DNA of 64,000 bases. Source: Auriscalpium vulgare (taxonomy: Eukaryota > Basidiomycota > Agaricomycetes > Russulales > Auriscalpiaceae). Every line of letters begins with the position of its first letter. Position 1 is the first letter of the stretch. Made by a program: the position numbers and the translations under genes. Below the pieces are notes generated by a model that ran no database searches, was not told the origin of the DNA, and was given only the letters and a program-made list of their open reading frames with translations. This document shows positions 1 through 12,811 of the stretch, piece by piece. The stretch lies in assembly GCA_019915015.1 (NCBI GenBank), contig JAHBBC010000016.1:1054001-1118000 (forward strand), given 5' to 3'.

Positions 1-2934
1 GGATCCGCTGGCTCGCGAGATCATACAGCGAGTTGACAGCTCGCCGTACGGTGTCAAAGGCCGCAAGGGCAAGGTGCCGGCGAAGCAGGCGGCGAAAACA
101 CCCCCCGATGGCGAGTCGTCGACTTCGACACAGTGCGCCGTTTCATTTTTCGTATCGAGATGCGTGTTCACTCGATGCTAGTCCGTCCAATGACTGGCAA
201 GACCGCCTCTCAGCGCGGCTCAGCGACCTCGCCCGCTCCCGTGGTCACACGCTATCGGATTCAGAAACAGCCTCGCCGCCTACTTCGTCACGCCCTGTCC
301 TTTCTTTGAATACCTCTGAGTCAGAACCTGTAACGTATCCAGACGATCGGCGGCAGCGCAGGCGCACGTCGCCTTCGCCATCTGGCTCACTGCGATCCGC
401 GTCCTTGCCGTCCAGTGAACCTGATGTTCTCGATGAACACGATCGGGAGGACGCGGACGATGCGCTCATAGGCGAGGTAGGGCAGCTGAGCTTGAACGAG
501 GAACGCGAAGTCCGCTATCACGGGAAGGCTAGCGGGTTACATCTTCTCGGCATCAAGGACCGCGTAGATGGTAGAAACGAAGGCGGGATATGGTGCGTTG
601 CATCACGATTTAAATTCAGGTCACCAATAACCCTGGTCGTGTAGGCGTTTTCCGAAAGCGCGCGTATGGCCACCTCTGCCGCAGGAGCATCCCTCACGAC
701 GGCTAGCTGAGCCCGATCTTGCGTCGCTGCCCATGCCAGAGCCCGCTGTGCAGAAGCAGCTCCTCGCCGCGTACTTCACATACGTGCACCCTGCCCTACC
801 ATTAGTGCACAAACAAACCTTCCTAGAGGACTTCAGAAACGGGTGCGTATCCTCCCTTCCTACCACCTTTGCTGACTGACGCCTTCCTTGCGTTTCCAGA
901 CACATCGCCACTGGCGCGTCTTCGCAACACCTCGACCCCGACTCTCCCGGTGGGAAGACCTCGCCTCATGGCCGGAGGCGGTCCGCCATCCACCCGATGC
1001 TCCTATTTGCGATGTTCTCAGTCGCCGCACGCTATACAGGGCAACCGGACGCCGCCGCCGCCGCGCCACCGTCCGCGTCTGCGATGTGGCCTGCGGGCGA
1101 CGCGTACCTGGACGCAGCGAAGAGCTTCATCGTCATGCCGGACACCCCGAGCCGCTCTGCCACCGTCGCGACGCTGCTCATCATGGGCTACCGCGAGATC
1201 GGCATCGGCGCGATGTCGCAGGCGTGGCTGTACGTCGGGCTCGCCACGCGCATGGCGCAGGATCTCGGCATACATAAGAGCGCGGACCGCTGGATGCACG
1301 GCGGGAACACACTGTTCAGCCGCGTTGAACTGCAGGAGCGGAGGCGCATTTGGTACGCATGTGTGGTCATGGATAAGTACGTGAGCGTGTATATTGGGCG
1401 GCCGCTGTCAATACACGAGCGCGACTTCGACACTGAGCTGCCGAGCGTGGACGAGGTGTGTGGTCAGTGCGTCATACAAATTGCTCAACTCATTATGTAT
1501 TCAGCCTGAGGAAACCGAAGATTGGGCACCGCTTGAGCCCATGCATCCGACTGCGCCAATGCCCGGCCGCGTCATCTCGTGTTTCAATGCGTCTGCCGGC
1601 CTCTGTGCGTGTACCCTCTTTTCATCGTGTTCTGTTACTCATTGAATCCATGTATTAGCTATCATTCTCAGCAAGATCGTACAGGCTATCTACGCGGTGC
1701 GCTCCGGTCCAGGGCGGCATGCGGAGTCGCTGCGTTTGGAGGCTGAGCTCGGAAAGTGGTACCATGAACTGCCAGAGCATCTTCGCTTCGAACCAGCGGG
1801 CAGTCCGAAGGCCGGGTGGACGCTTCCCTTCGTGCTCACTCTGCACATGCAGTATTGGTGCATCGTGCTTCTCCTGCACCGTCCTTTGTGAGTACATTAC
1901 CTCTTTTTTTAGTGTTGCCTTTCTTGCTGACTGGTCACTGGCTTGCTAGCATGCGTTATGCCCTTGAATCCCGCTTGAAGGGGTAAGTTTCCTTAGTTGT
2001 CACGTGAGTTTTGGCTCATTGCGTTGCCTGTCAGCCTTAAAGACCAAGATGATGCCGAGCTGCAGACCATCTCACAGCAGAATTACGATCTGTGCGTCAA
2101 GGCCGCGAACCACATCACATCGATCGTCGCGACCTACCGGGAACAGCACTGCGTCAAGAGGGTGCCCGTGTTCCTGTCGTATTACGTGTTCACCGCGAGC
2201 ATCATGCACGTAACTACGCGTGCGTCGGTCCCCTCTACCATCCGCTTCCCTGCTTCTCACGATGTGTTCCATGATATACAGTGAACACATATCCGGACGA
2301 TCCGCAGGCACGCATGGGCCTGATAACGTGCATGGAAGTGCTGCAGGAAATGTCCGTGATCTGGCCCAGCGCCGGGCGCGCCTGGGAGCTTCTGCATGGG
2401 TCGAAGGTCAATCTAGCGAGCGCGACGCGGGTCGGCGCGGTCACCATGCCTGTCACGAGCGAAGAGCGCCTGCACAAACGCTCCGCGGATCACTTCATGC
2501 AAGAGGACCGCTCCGCGCATTTCTTCTCCGTGCCGTCCGCCATGCGCACGCAGACACAGGTGCAGGCGCAGGTGCAGCCCCCGCAGGTCGGATTTTCGCC
2601 GTCACCCGCGTCCGCGCAGCAGTTCTACTCGGCGTACGACCGGTGGCCCGGCGAGAGCGGCCTAGGCGCGTTCGCGGGTAGCATGTCGACGAGCGTGCTG
2701 CCGCAGCAGTACAGCACGGGATTCGCGTCGCTGGAAGGAGGCGTGCAGCCACACCCCGCGTCGGCGGCAGGCCCGCGCGGCGCCCCGGCGTATTGGAACG
2801 ACATCGGAACGATGAGCCAGCTGGGTTCGCCGTTTAGAGATGTGGCGCCGCAAGAAGCGGGACTGCAGCTACCGCAGCAGCAGTCTGCGCTGTACCATCT
2901 GCCGTCCGATCAGTATCAGATGTATGGGGTGTGA
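1..2934 (+). CDS. Zn2Cys6 fungal transcription factor, XlnR-like (5' truncated by window edge)
   Basis: A nuclear transcriptional regulator with the fungal-specific middle homology domain. The reconstructed exons are 1-132, 182-592, 645-842, 900-1455, 1505-1604, 1659-1887, 1950-1982, 2035-2219 and 2282-2934; from base 2 they total 832 codons in frame. The window opens just after the expected Zn2Cys6 cluster, at a basic linker (GVKGRKGKVPAK) that usually follows it. Family landmarks are VRYHGKASGLHLLG, RFPKARVWPPLP, the Fungal_trans core with RMAQDLGIHKSADRW and RRRIWYACVVMDKYVS, and ANHITSIVATYR. The C-terminal third is Gln/Pro/Ala-rich and probably an activation region. The XlnR/xylanolytic assignment rests on overall resemblance of this architecture, so the regulated pathway is uncertain. 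The family and the truncation are secure. No neighbouring carbohydrate-active gene supports a local target. Confidence 0.85.
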
Positions 2935-4328
2935 GTGGACTGACACGCTCCGTGGTCAGTTTATAGGTTTTGTGCCCGGACTGCAAAATACTTGTTGATA
3001 CGCAACATTATTACCCTCTCTCTATCCTTTGTCTTCACGTCCTAATTCTGTTTGTTTCACAACGCTTCGCACGATATAGTGTATCATTAACGTACTTAAG
3101 CCAAGGAGGCGATCTCGTTGCCACACTGTATACAATACTCCCATCACCGCCCAAGACTAGACAACTACTGTTACATAGACATTAGCAAGACAATGGACTT
3201 TGAGACTGGATAGATCGAGCCGACTGCAGAAATCGAACGACTGGCCACAGGATGTCGAGTGGCAGGCTACCGATCCTCGGAGCGGTGCATGGGGTCCCAC
3301 CGGCGGCACGATCCCGCCACGCGTCATGTTGCTGAGCCAACCCGCGCCGAGACATATTGAACGCGAGCGACCCTAAGCTCGGTAGCCAAATGACATCAGA
3401 GGAACTCAGCCTTTCCCATCATGGGCCTTAGCATCAGCTTGGTCCTGAAGCTGACGGCCTGAAGGCCTGACGATATCAGCGCATCTCGTTTCTTGCAGAT
3501 CGGGTCCCAAATGCCGCATGGATCTCAAGCTGCAGCGTGTCGATCTGAACGTTGAAACAATTCATTCATGGCGCTTCCGATATTGTGCCACACGACCCTA
3601 TTCCAAGAGCGTGGCCAATCCGCCGATCGACAGATCGCGGAGGCAAGCAAGTAGCGGTGCCCCGCTCTCTTCTGGGCTTGCGTCAATTCATCGGCCATGA
3701 GCACGCTCCGGGCTCTTGCAGTGGAATTCTCGGTCCGGATACGATGACATCCGGCTGGGCGCCCGGTTGGTTACCGACATCAGCGGGCTCAGAGCATTCA
3801 CTCCCACCTCCTCAGGGAGTTTCGAGAGAGAGAAGTGGACCCCGCGTGGTCACTGTCCGCTGTTGACGACACCGGGCCTGCGCAGGCGCGGCAGTCCTTG
3901 ATACGTGCGATCGTGTCGCATCAAACTCGAACGCCAGGCGTGCTCTCGGCCCTGGGCCCGGTTGGTTTGAACGCAAATGCATGTAGGCACCTGCGAGCAT
4001 GGCTCGCTTGACGTGCGTCGGGGAGTCGGAGACAGGGATGCGATGTAGTACTCTAGTGAGTGTTGCAAGTTTTATACCGATGTCAATTATTTTACATTTT
4101 ACTGTTTCTCTGTTTTTGGCGTGAGTTGGAACCCTAACCTCAGTGACGTCATTGGAGAGTGGGACTGGAATAGAAGTGCGCCTCGTCGCTTGCACGCAGC
4201 AAGAACCGCTATGACGCAGAATATCTCTATTCTTATATTACTATCGCCTTGCACCTTCGCGCCCTCTCGCCCCATAAAACATCCAGAGAAAGTTGCATTC
4301 GCCTCCCAATCACCGCCACGCTGCCACC
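2935..4328. other. intergenic region, no gene recognised
   Basis: About 1.4 kb between the transcription factor stop and the next start. Open frames on both strands are short and lack splice-compatible continuation, and no tRNA-like B box was seen. The last few hundred bases should hold the promoter of the SMP-C2 gene; a CATAAAA-type TATA variant lies near 4275. Confidence 0.5.
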
Positions 4329-7300
4329 ATGGCGCACAAGCTCTCAGAGCCCTACTCGGGAAAAAACCCCATCCCTAAGGTCACCACAGGCCTGCGCACG
4401 CTCATCTCCCCCCAGAAGGCGACAGATGCAAAGGCGAAGCAGATGGAGGACATGGACACGGGCACTGCGGACCAGCAGCGCGACGAGAAACAGACAGAGA
4501 GCCGCACCGGCCAGCTCGAGAAAGGTCGCGCCATACGCGTCCGTGATCCGGCGACGGGAAACGACGTTGAGATCAGGAATGCGCAGGAGGACCATGACAC
4601 GTCTAATCTGGGTGATAACGTGCTGAAGCTCGAGCTACCAGAGCCAGGTACGCGTTAACCTGTTTCTCCCATTCGCGATTAATGAACTTGTCATATAGAC
4701 TGGAATGAACACCGGGACGTTGTGGTCTCCACTTCGACAGAGTCTATCTACATCCTGGCCGCCAGTTGCTTCGTGTCGTTAATTATCCTCGCATTACCCG
4801 TTCACGTCATCCTGCGCGTCCCGCTTGCTCTGTTACCACCGGCCATCGCCACGCCCACCGTCATCAATCGCATCCGGAACACGGCGGTCCAGGATGCTGA
4901 TGCTCGTGCATGGCACGCGGAGCGCATTCGCGGGCTCCGAGCTGGTGATGACCGCGACAGAGATGGCAAGGTGGGAGGCGAAGAGCGTATGCGAGAGAGT
5001 GCGGAGTGGGCAAACGCAGTCCTTCGAGGCGTTTGGCCCATACTCAATCCCTCGCTCTTCGACTCGCTGGTAGACATGATAGAGGACATTATGCAAAGCT
5101 CTGTTCCGTCTTTTGTGGTATGTTGCTTATATATCCGTCCTCTCATCGCTGACACATTTTCGTGAATGACTAGCACTCTGTCCGTATCTCTGATCTTGGA
5201 CTCGGTCGTGAACCTATCAGGATTACGTCTCTGCGCGCAATCCCAGACTCTGAGAACGACGACGCCATGCAAACGCTGGGAGCGGAGGAGCGCGACGAGC
5301 TCAGTGGCGACCACGTCAATCTTGAAGTATCGTTTACGTACCGGTCGATGCCGAGCGGCTCGTCCGCTCATAGCAAAGCGCACAATGCACAGTCAGTAGA
5401 TTGTAACGCCCCATTCTTCTGTTTAATGACTTCTGGCTTCCTTAGCTTGCTGGTGGATTTCTTCCTCGGCCTCAAGGAACTTTATGGATTCGCCGTTCGT
5501 GCGTCGTTTTCGCGACAATAGCAGAGCTTGGCTAATTTGGTCATCAGCTGTCTGGACCGAACTCCAGGGCGTCGTGGGCACAGCCCGTGTCCGTATGCAG
5601 CTCATCCCCGATCCTCCTTTGTACGCTTCTGCACCCTCCAAATGAAACAAGCAACTGATTGCCGAGTAGCGTCAAGACGACTCTATTGACTCTCCTCGGT
5701 CTTCCCCGTATCACAATTTCCGTGGTGGCCATGTCGCGTGCCCTTCCAAACGTTATGAACTTGCCATTCGTGTCGGGTTTCATTTCGAGCGCACTTGACA
5801 CTGCCGCCGCCGAATATGTTGCTCCTAAGAGCTTGATTCTCGATATGCAGCAACTTATGGGCGGCAGCGATGTCAAGAAAGGCTCGTGACTTGTCTATCC
5901 AATCCTCGCAGAAAGCTAACTCGTTTGCAGATACCGAGGCGGTGGGCGTCATAGTGGTTCACGTTCATCGTGCGACGGGTATTAAGAGCATGGATACGTC
6001 TGGGACTTCGGGTATGCGGCATAATCTGAGTTATTGTTGTCCGTTTCCTAACTTCTATGCTGCTAGCAGACCCTTACGTTACTCTCACTTACTCCCGCCT
6101 CGGGAAACCGCTGTTTTCTACTCGGGTCATCGAGGGCGATTTGAACCCGGTCTTCGAAGAGACTGCAGTTCTTTTGCTCGACATCAACATCGTCAAGCTG
6201 CAGGAGAAGCTTAGTATCCAGCTATGGGACTCGGATCGTTCAAGTGCCGTAAGTCCGTCCATCTCCGGGCTCTTTGTTATTGCTCATTTAATTCCAAACA
6301 GGACGACATGATGGGTTTTGCAGAGATTGACATCATAGGTACGCCCGGAGGGAAAAAATATGCTGCGAGCCCGATAGCCGAGTTCAATGCTAAATATCTG
6401 CCTGTAGATCTCATGCGGCACAAGAATGAAGCGCACCGGCGTATTTCGCACCTCATCTCACCCGACACCTCGAACCGGCCCGGAACGGTCGAATACACCG
6501 CGGGCTACTACTCAAAGATGCCGCCGAACGAGTCTCTCAAGACTGCGGGGCATGACCCCGGCATACCCGAGGACCTGCGCGCATCAGAGGAGTTCAAGGA
6601 GGCACGCGACACGGCTCTGAGCGACCTCGAGGCGGCGGTGCTCGTGTGCCCGCCGGATCCACATGAGTATGTGAGTGGGCTCGTCGGTGTGCAGGTGCAT
6701 GAGATTCGGGACCTAGGTGTGGGCAGGGGAGGCAGGCTTGGGGAGAAGGGCGGCCAGGGCATGGGTGGCAAACTCAAGGAAAGTATTGGACTGGGTGGGG
6801 AGGAGGGGCAGAAGGGGAGCGATCAAGCAGGTGTGGACGAAGAAGGGGAGGGACTGCCATCGAGCTATTGCACTATGTGCGTTTGACCCTTTCCCACGTA
6901 CTGAACTCGCGAAGCTAACGGGATATGCTGACCAGTTCTCTCAACGACGAACTGGTGCGTTTGTAGCGGCTCAGAGCATTTGACGATTCTGATGGACTTG
7001 CTGTTATAGGTCTACCAGACGCGAGTGAAGCCAATTACAAGCTCTCCCATTTTCAACGCTGGCACCGAGAAGTTTGTCCGCGACTGGCGCACCGCCCACG
7101 TCGCAGTGACAGTCAAAGATTCGCGAATGCGCGAGAACGACGCCATTTTGGGTGTCGTCTACCTGAAGGTTGTCCTTCTTTTTATTTAGGCCATGTATGC
7201 ACGCTCATTCTTTGCTTCCAAGCTCTCCGACTTGTTGGTAAATTCGTCACAGCTGACGCGCACATACCACATCGAGCACGGTGTGGGGAATGGGCGCATC

Positions 7301-8509
7301 CGCATCTCCGTGCTCTTCCGACCCGTGGCGGCGAAGCTCCCACCCAACTTGCGGGGCTTCGACACTGGCACCATCCACGTGCATGACGTGCGCCTCACTG
7401 CAGATGGCCAACAAGATTTGGTCCGAGACTTGGCGAAGTGCGAGGTCAAACTGAAGACAACAACAACACCTATCGAGGAAAGGGTGCCTCGCTCGAAGGC
7501 TGAGGCCAACGGCGCCCAAATCACTTGGCGACCTGAGCGCGCGGTAATGCTACCCGTTCGCGATCGGTACGGCGCCGCGCTCGTCCTGGCGTTCAAAACG
7601 CACGGGCCAGTGTCCAGCGATCGCGCTATGGCGGTGCTTTGGCTCCGCGACCTCGTTGATCGGGAGCGCAAACACCTGGAGCTGCCCGTGTGGACCGAAA
7701 GTGGACACGACTTTTCGCGTCTGCGGCAGAACTACGTGCCTGCGACACCTGAGGGCGACCTCAGCGCTTGGGACTCAGATCGCGAAAAACTGAAGCGCAT
7801 CGGAAGCGTGCATCTAGACCTCGAATTCCTGCCAGGCGTGTCGGAAGCACACCGCAAGATTCTGACGAACGATGGCGCGAAGGCGGCGACAAAGTGGGAA
7901 GAAGCAGACGCAGTGAGGAGCGATGGCGGGAGGAAGGATGTCGGACAGGTCCAAGTGGAGACTCCGCAAAAGGAGGAGGTGCGCGAACAGAACAATTGGG
8001 AGGCGGGAGAGGACAGCGGGGGTGTGCACGATCCGACACGACAGGAAAGCATGTCGTCCGTTGCGCCGACGCAGCACTCAACGGCAGCACCTGATGAACG
8101 TGACGGAGAGAGCAGCACTTCGCGCAGGCCGAGCTCAGACACACGCCACGACTCGAATATCGCGACGGATGGGCACGAGGAGACGTACCAGCCCAACACA
8201 ATGGTGTCGCACGACCAAGCTGAGTTGGAGGATGTTCCTTCCGGTAGTGAGGGCGAGGATGAGGGGCACGAGTCTGGGAGCAGTGACGGAGACTCGGAGG
8301 GCGACGGGCACAGGAAGGGTCCCATCAAGAAGCTGAAGAAGTGGAAGGCGAACCAGCGCGAGCTCGCGCGCGAGCACCGTGGCGTGATGCAGGCGAAGCC
8401 GGCGCGGACGGCCGTGTGGATGAAGGACAATGTGAAGCAAGGCATGCATAGCATGAAGGACCGGTTCTCAATGGACTCGAGACAGCCGGACGTGGAGACG
8501 GAGGTGTAA
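4329..8509 (+). CDS. SMP/C2-domain membrane-contact protein, Mug190/tricalbin-like
   Basis: Likely an ER-anchored lipid-transfer or tether protein of the tricalbin/extended-synaptotagmin group, closest in layout to fission yeast Mug190. Twelve exons total 1197 aa: 4329-4647, 4699-5117, 5174-5391, 5446-5498, 5548-5620, 5670-5881, 5931-6011, 6070-6248, 6302-6876, 6936-6954, 7010-7168, 7223-8509. The N-terminus is polar, followed by a hydrophobic hairpin (SIYILAASCFVSLIILALP). The SMP-like lipid-binding domain comes next, with HLLVDFFLG and PVWTELQGVVGTARVRMQLI. A first C2 domain begins at GVIVVHVHRATGIKSMD and contains SDPYVTLTY and GDLNPVFEETA. A second C2-like unit includes VYQTRVKPITSSPIFN. 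The tail is acidic, then basic. The intron at 5882-5930 appears to use a GC donor, and exon 10 is only 19 nt. The family is confident; the exact orthologue is inferred. Confidence 0.85.
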
Positions 8510-8773
8510 ATGGCGATGTGGACTTGTGATGTGGACTTGTCATGCTTTGATCAAACGGACTCTTGTCGAATTATTCATGGCCATCGTTGTACTTGTATCC
8601 TCACAGCATCCTCTGACCTAACTATAGCAATTGCACTGCATGATATGTCTTCTGTTTCTCGTTCATTAGACGAGGACCCTGTGCGCTCCGTGACATGGTC
8701 ACAGAACGGCTCCGGGGTGGTGATCCGTGACCTCAAGCTCGTTCCCAGCCATCTTGCCTCTCTTTCATCACCC

Positions 8774-10374
8774 ATGGACCACGCAGCCATCGCCAGAGAC
8801 GTGTACGACCTCGCAGCGTCGGACGAGAAGATCGCTCCGCTCGTGAAGGAGGCGCTTCAGGTCATCGACGATGCATTGGACACGTACGGGTGAGTCGCAC
8901 TTTCGGCCGGGTCCCGAGGGGCCGCGTACGAGGCCAGAAGTTGTCCGTGCCGTCGCTGCCTCGTCGATGTGCTCTCAGCGTCCTGCGCTTCGATGAGGGT
9001 AAGAGCACAACACTGATAGTCGACGCAGGACCGATAAGGTTTCTCTGAGCTTCAACGGCGGCAAGGACTGTACGTTGCGTTTCATGCTTTGCCTCTGTCG
9101 CTAGCTCGTTCCTCATCCTCTCTTAGGTACTGTCCTTCTGCACCTCTACGCCGGTGCTCTCTCTAAGCGTGCGTCCGGGTCGACAAGGCAGAAAATCCCC
9201 GCCCTCTACATCCCGGTTCCCTCCCCGTTCCAGGCGCTCGAGGACTTTATTGAGAAGGCCGCGCGGTTCTACAATCTCGACATCTTCCGATGCGTGCCTT
9301 CCATGCCGGACCCTGTCGAGACGGTCTCCACCGAGACGGGCACTGTTGTCGGTGCCTCTCCTTCGACCACAGCCGCAACCAAGACAAAGGGCGGCGACGG
9401 CATGCGCACCGCGCTCGATGTCTACCACACGCGCTTCCCAGCCGTGCAGGCGATCCTGCTGGGCACTCGGCGCACCGACCCTCACGGAGGTGCGTGGTTC
9501 TCTTGGCGCTGCTTCCCGCGGGTTGCAGTTGGCGCTGATTGTGCCATTAGCGACGTTGTCCTTCCGCACGCCAACAGACCCGGGCTGGCCCCCGTTTGAC
9601 CGTGTGCACCCGGTGATAAACTGGGACTACCAGGACATCTGGACCTTCCTGCGGCGCCTCAATGTGCCGTATTGCTCGCTGTACGATGACGGGTATGTGG
9701 AGAGCCTTGGCCTCCAGAGTAGGAACTAACATACCTGATAGCTACACGTCCCTTGGTTCTACGTACAACACACACCGCAATCCCGCCTTGCGCATCCCTG
9801 GATCGTCAAAGTCATCAAAATCGCCATCGAAATCCCCGACACCGCAATCATACGACTCTTTGCCGGCAATGGCGGACTTGCAAATTCTTCTGGACCCGTT
9901 CTCTACCTGCCCTTTGGATATCGCCACACGCGAAGGCATAGTACCGATAATGCTGCCTAGTGAAGTGGCTTTGCCTGACGTGCAAGAGCTTCAAGTCATC
10001 ACGGACGATACCACAACCTGCACGCTCGATACGTGTAGCCTTCCTGACGTCAAAGGTTCGCAGGTGATGGCCTCTTTGCCAAATGAAGTATGTCCGAAGG
10101 AGTGCAAAAAGTTGATGAGGACTTACCAACTATCACACAACTTCTGCAGATCGTCGGCGACACGCGGGAAGAGAACGTGCGCCCAAACAAAGCTAATGGC
10201 TTCGTGATCCTCGCGCACGATCCAGACACGACGTGTTACCCTGATGGTGGTTCGGATTCGGGGTACGCAGAGATAGACGAGGGTGAGCCACAGTACCTGC
10301 CTGCGTATGAACTCCAGGATGGCGTACATGAGCGGCTCGGCAGAGGTGTTGCGCCGCCGGTGCTCAGTGTCTGA
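8774..10374 (+). CDS. FAD1: FAD synthetase (FMN adenylyltransferase)
   Basis: Catalyses FMN + ATP to FAD + PPi, the last step of flavin cofactor synthesis, as a PAPS-reductase-like N-type ATP pyrophosphatase. Exons 8774-8889, 9029-9069, 9127-9489, 9578-9692, 9742-10087 and 10150-10374 total 401 aa. Diagnostic motifs are [16 protein letters not shown] (phosphate-binding loop), [36 protein letters not shown] and [10 protein letters not shown]. The expected C-terminal block [18 protein letters not shown] is present, but an insert of roughly 160 residues with its own intron separates it from NPALR. In family members these blocks normally lie close together. Start 8774 was chosen because the family homology begins there; upstream in-frame ATGs also exist (for example 8645). 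It lies 264 bp downstream of the SMP-C2 gene on the same strand and converges on the secreted-protein gene. Confidence 0.9.
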
Positions 10375-10591
10375 TCAGTGTTGCGGAGTTTGTTGGGCCT
10401 AGACTTTGTTTTGTACTACATATCTGTGTGCCGGAATTACTCTTGTTTCACTGCCTTCACGGGCCTCTTAGACTGGGAAACTCTCCTATCGATAAATTTT
10501 GGAATTCCCCTCGCACACGTCTTAAGGACGCGTGACAGTCTGATTACTTGAGATTTCGACACCGCGTTGACTCCACTCTCTACCCATGAAA

Positions 10592-11469
10592 TCACGCATT
10601 GAACTGCGTTCCCGCCTGCGGCACCGTGATTTGCGCGATGGTCCACGTCTGGCCCGCGTCAGACGTCGTTGGCGTCGTGAACGTCGTGCCCAAACCACTG
10701 GTCGCACTCGCACCAAACGACGGCGTAGCCGAGGAGAGCGTAATGGTCGTGTCCGTGTATGTCTGAGCGGCGGAGGCAGCGGAGCAGCCGGAGCTGAAGC
10801 ACTCGTTCGCGATACCGAAGATCGAAACACGGCTGATTGTGCGTTGAAGCTTGGTACAGAAGTTCATTTAGACGCGCCTCCGCCACAACAATCGTGATGG
10901 TGCTTACAGTGGACACGACTTTCCCGCTGATGCTTGCAGAGGTTGTCCAGGTGCTGTCTGGATTCAGAGAGAAGTCCAGAGTGACCGGCTCCGACCCCGT
11001 GAGGGCGGAGTACGACCCGCTGATGAGACCACCAGCACCGACATATTGTGCGGTGAGGCACCTAGATGTAGAGGTTAGCGATATAGTGGCCAATACATCT
11101 CATGAACATTATTACTGACCATTGTGAGGCAGAGCCCGAGCAGGCCGAAGGAGAGCTCTGCTGGACGTTGGCGTACAGGAACTCGTCTTTGATGGCTAAA
11201 ATCATACACATGAGTAACCCGACGCATACTCCGACAGACTAGCAAAGACACTCACACATAAGGCCAGGCCAGAGGTAAAGCTCGCCATCTTGGGTACTGG
11301 GAGCGGCTCCCGGAGTGAAGGTCGTGGTTACATGCGTGATGTTGAAGGCTGGGCTGGAAGAGTAGGCCCCGATGGAGAAATCGCTACCAAACGCGTACAC
11401 ATTGAGAGCGCCACGAGCGACCGACGAAAGTGCAGCGAGCACGAAAAAAGAGGAGGAGAGAACGCGCAT
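10592..11469 (-). CDS. small secreted protein, beta-rich, two cysteine pairs
   Basis: I do not recognise the family. Four exons (11469-11256, 11195-11120, 11061-10908, 10849-10592) join in frame to 233 aa. The N-terminus is a signal peptide: a hydrophobic stretch after MRVLSSSFF ending near ALSSVARGAL. The mature part is Ser/Thr/Gly-rich, with alternating hydrophobic residues and no transmembrane segment. The motifs ELYLWPGL and SQWCLTAQYVGAGG suggest a conserved secreted fold, perhaps lectin-like. Four cysteines fall in two pairs, one around SACSGSASQWC and one in NECFSSGC. The last intron (10907-10850) has a strong GTAAGC donor and an AAG acceptor; this is the only simple way to join the final two frames. 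The gene converges on FAD synthetase. Function is unknown. Confidence 0.7.
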
Positions 11470-12811
11470 GCTGGATGGGTCGATACGAAGGATTTGCAAT
11501 GTCCTGGGCGGCCATGTCTACCCCCGAGGTCACCTTAAATACCACTCCATGACCCTTGACGCTCTCACGAAACGCTGAGGACACCTGTGCCGTCGACGCA
11601 GAGCACCAGCTTCGGCGTTGTGAGTACGAGAGCCCATATGGGGGATTACCGCAGGGCCGCCCGCCAGCGGCATCCGAATGCACGAGACAGCAGCGCCGAA
11701 GCAGGGCAGCAGCGCCGAAGCAAGGCCGTAAGATAGCTCATTTGAGGCGAGCGCCATCTTCGATGTATGGGTGCTAGGTCGATCTTGCTCCCCCGCGGAC
11801 GAGCTAAGGAACAGAGAAGGGCGCCCAGTCGCGCCCAGTCAGAGGCACGCGAAGAGGATTGAGCGGTCGGACGCGTCTGCTGGCGTTTAACCGACCTTGG
11901 AGCGAGTTATGACCGCACATCTGGCGCCGCAAAGAAACAAGTGCACATAATTGATGAACCCATGATTTTGTGACTGTACGGCATAGTGAGCGGCATGATG
12001 TCAACAAAAAGATTTGCTGTAAGTATCGAGTTGGAGGAGAGCCTTCGTCCCTCTTCGGCCATACCGGGCAGGAGATCTTTTCGGGCGTTATCAGCTCGCC
12101 AGCAGGTCTAGAGGCTGTAGCGCTGCGGAATGGCACGGAGCTCCGGCGGATAGCTAATCGAGGTGATCAAGGGTATGGAGAAGTCGTCCTCGGTGGTCAT
12201 GATGGAACGACCAGCTGTGCGAAGCCATGTTTGCATGGAACTCGCGATAACGCTTTTCACGGCTCAAAGGCGGCTTGATGTGGTCTTCCGCTTGCGTCGG
12301 CTTCATGCGTTGTTTTTGCACCACCTTTTCTTTGGACAAGCATAGTTTTGCACCAACTTCTGTCAGGGAGACGAATGCAATTCTGAGTGCCGACAAAGAT
12401 GCACAGGTGACTGAGCATGTGGCGGACTTCCGAGGAGCAAAGCGATACCACGGCGGCCGAATTACCCTAGAACGTAGCGGCACGTTGACGGGACACGCGC
12501 TCGTCGACGTTGTGATCAGACGGTGCTGTCGGATGGGATACGGATCGGACAAGGGATGGCAGCGGCCAGGCCGCCGCATCAGTGCTCTCAGTCCTCACGA
12601 ACTTCAGTTGGACGGCTTCCGGGCCGGCGCGCGAGTGCCTTGAATGGTTGCCTTGAATGGTCGCAGTACTGCGCTGGGGATAACACGGCGTGCTATTCAG
12701 TCCAGAAGGCCGCATAGTCCACGTCTATGCATGACTCTCCGCCGTGTACCTCGTGCTGAGTATTCCTTCCACCTCCGCCTTGATTTCTGTTGACAGCGTC
12801 ATCATCAAACA
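11470..12811. other. intergenic region, no gene recognised
   Basis: About 1.3 kb between two minus-strand genes, containing only short unlinked open frames. It includes the promoter of the secreted-protein gene; AGGTGACCTC-type GC-rich sequence lies just upstream of that start. I see no repeat or RNA gene here. Confidence 0.5.

Noticed and set aside
3221..3260. Possible tRNA B box (AATCGAACG)
   Set aside because: The flanks do not fold into a cloverleaf and no A box is found at the right distance.
7193..8509. An ATG at 7193 opening a long frame as an independent gene
   Set aside because: The ATG lies inside a 54-nt intron of the SMP-C2 gene, and the frame is simply its last exon (7223-8509).
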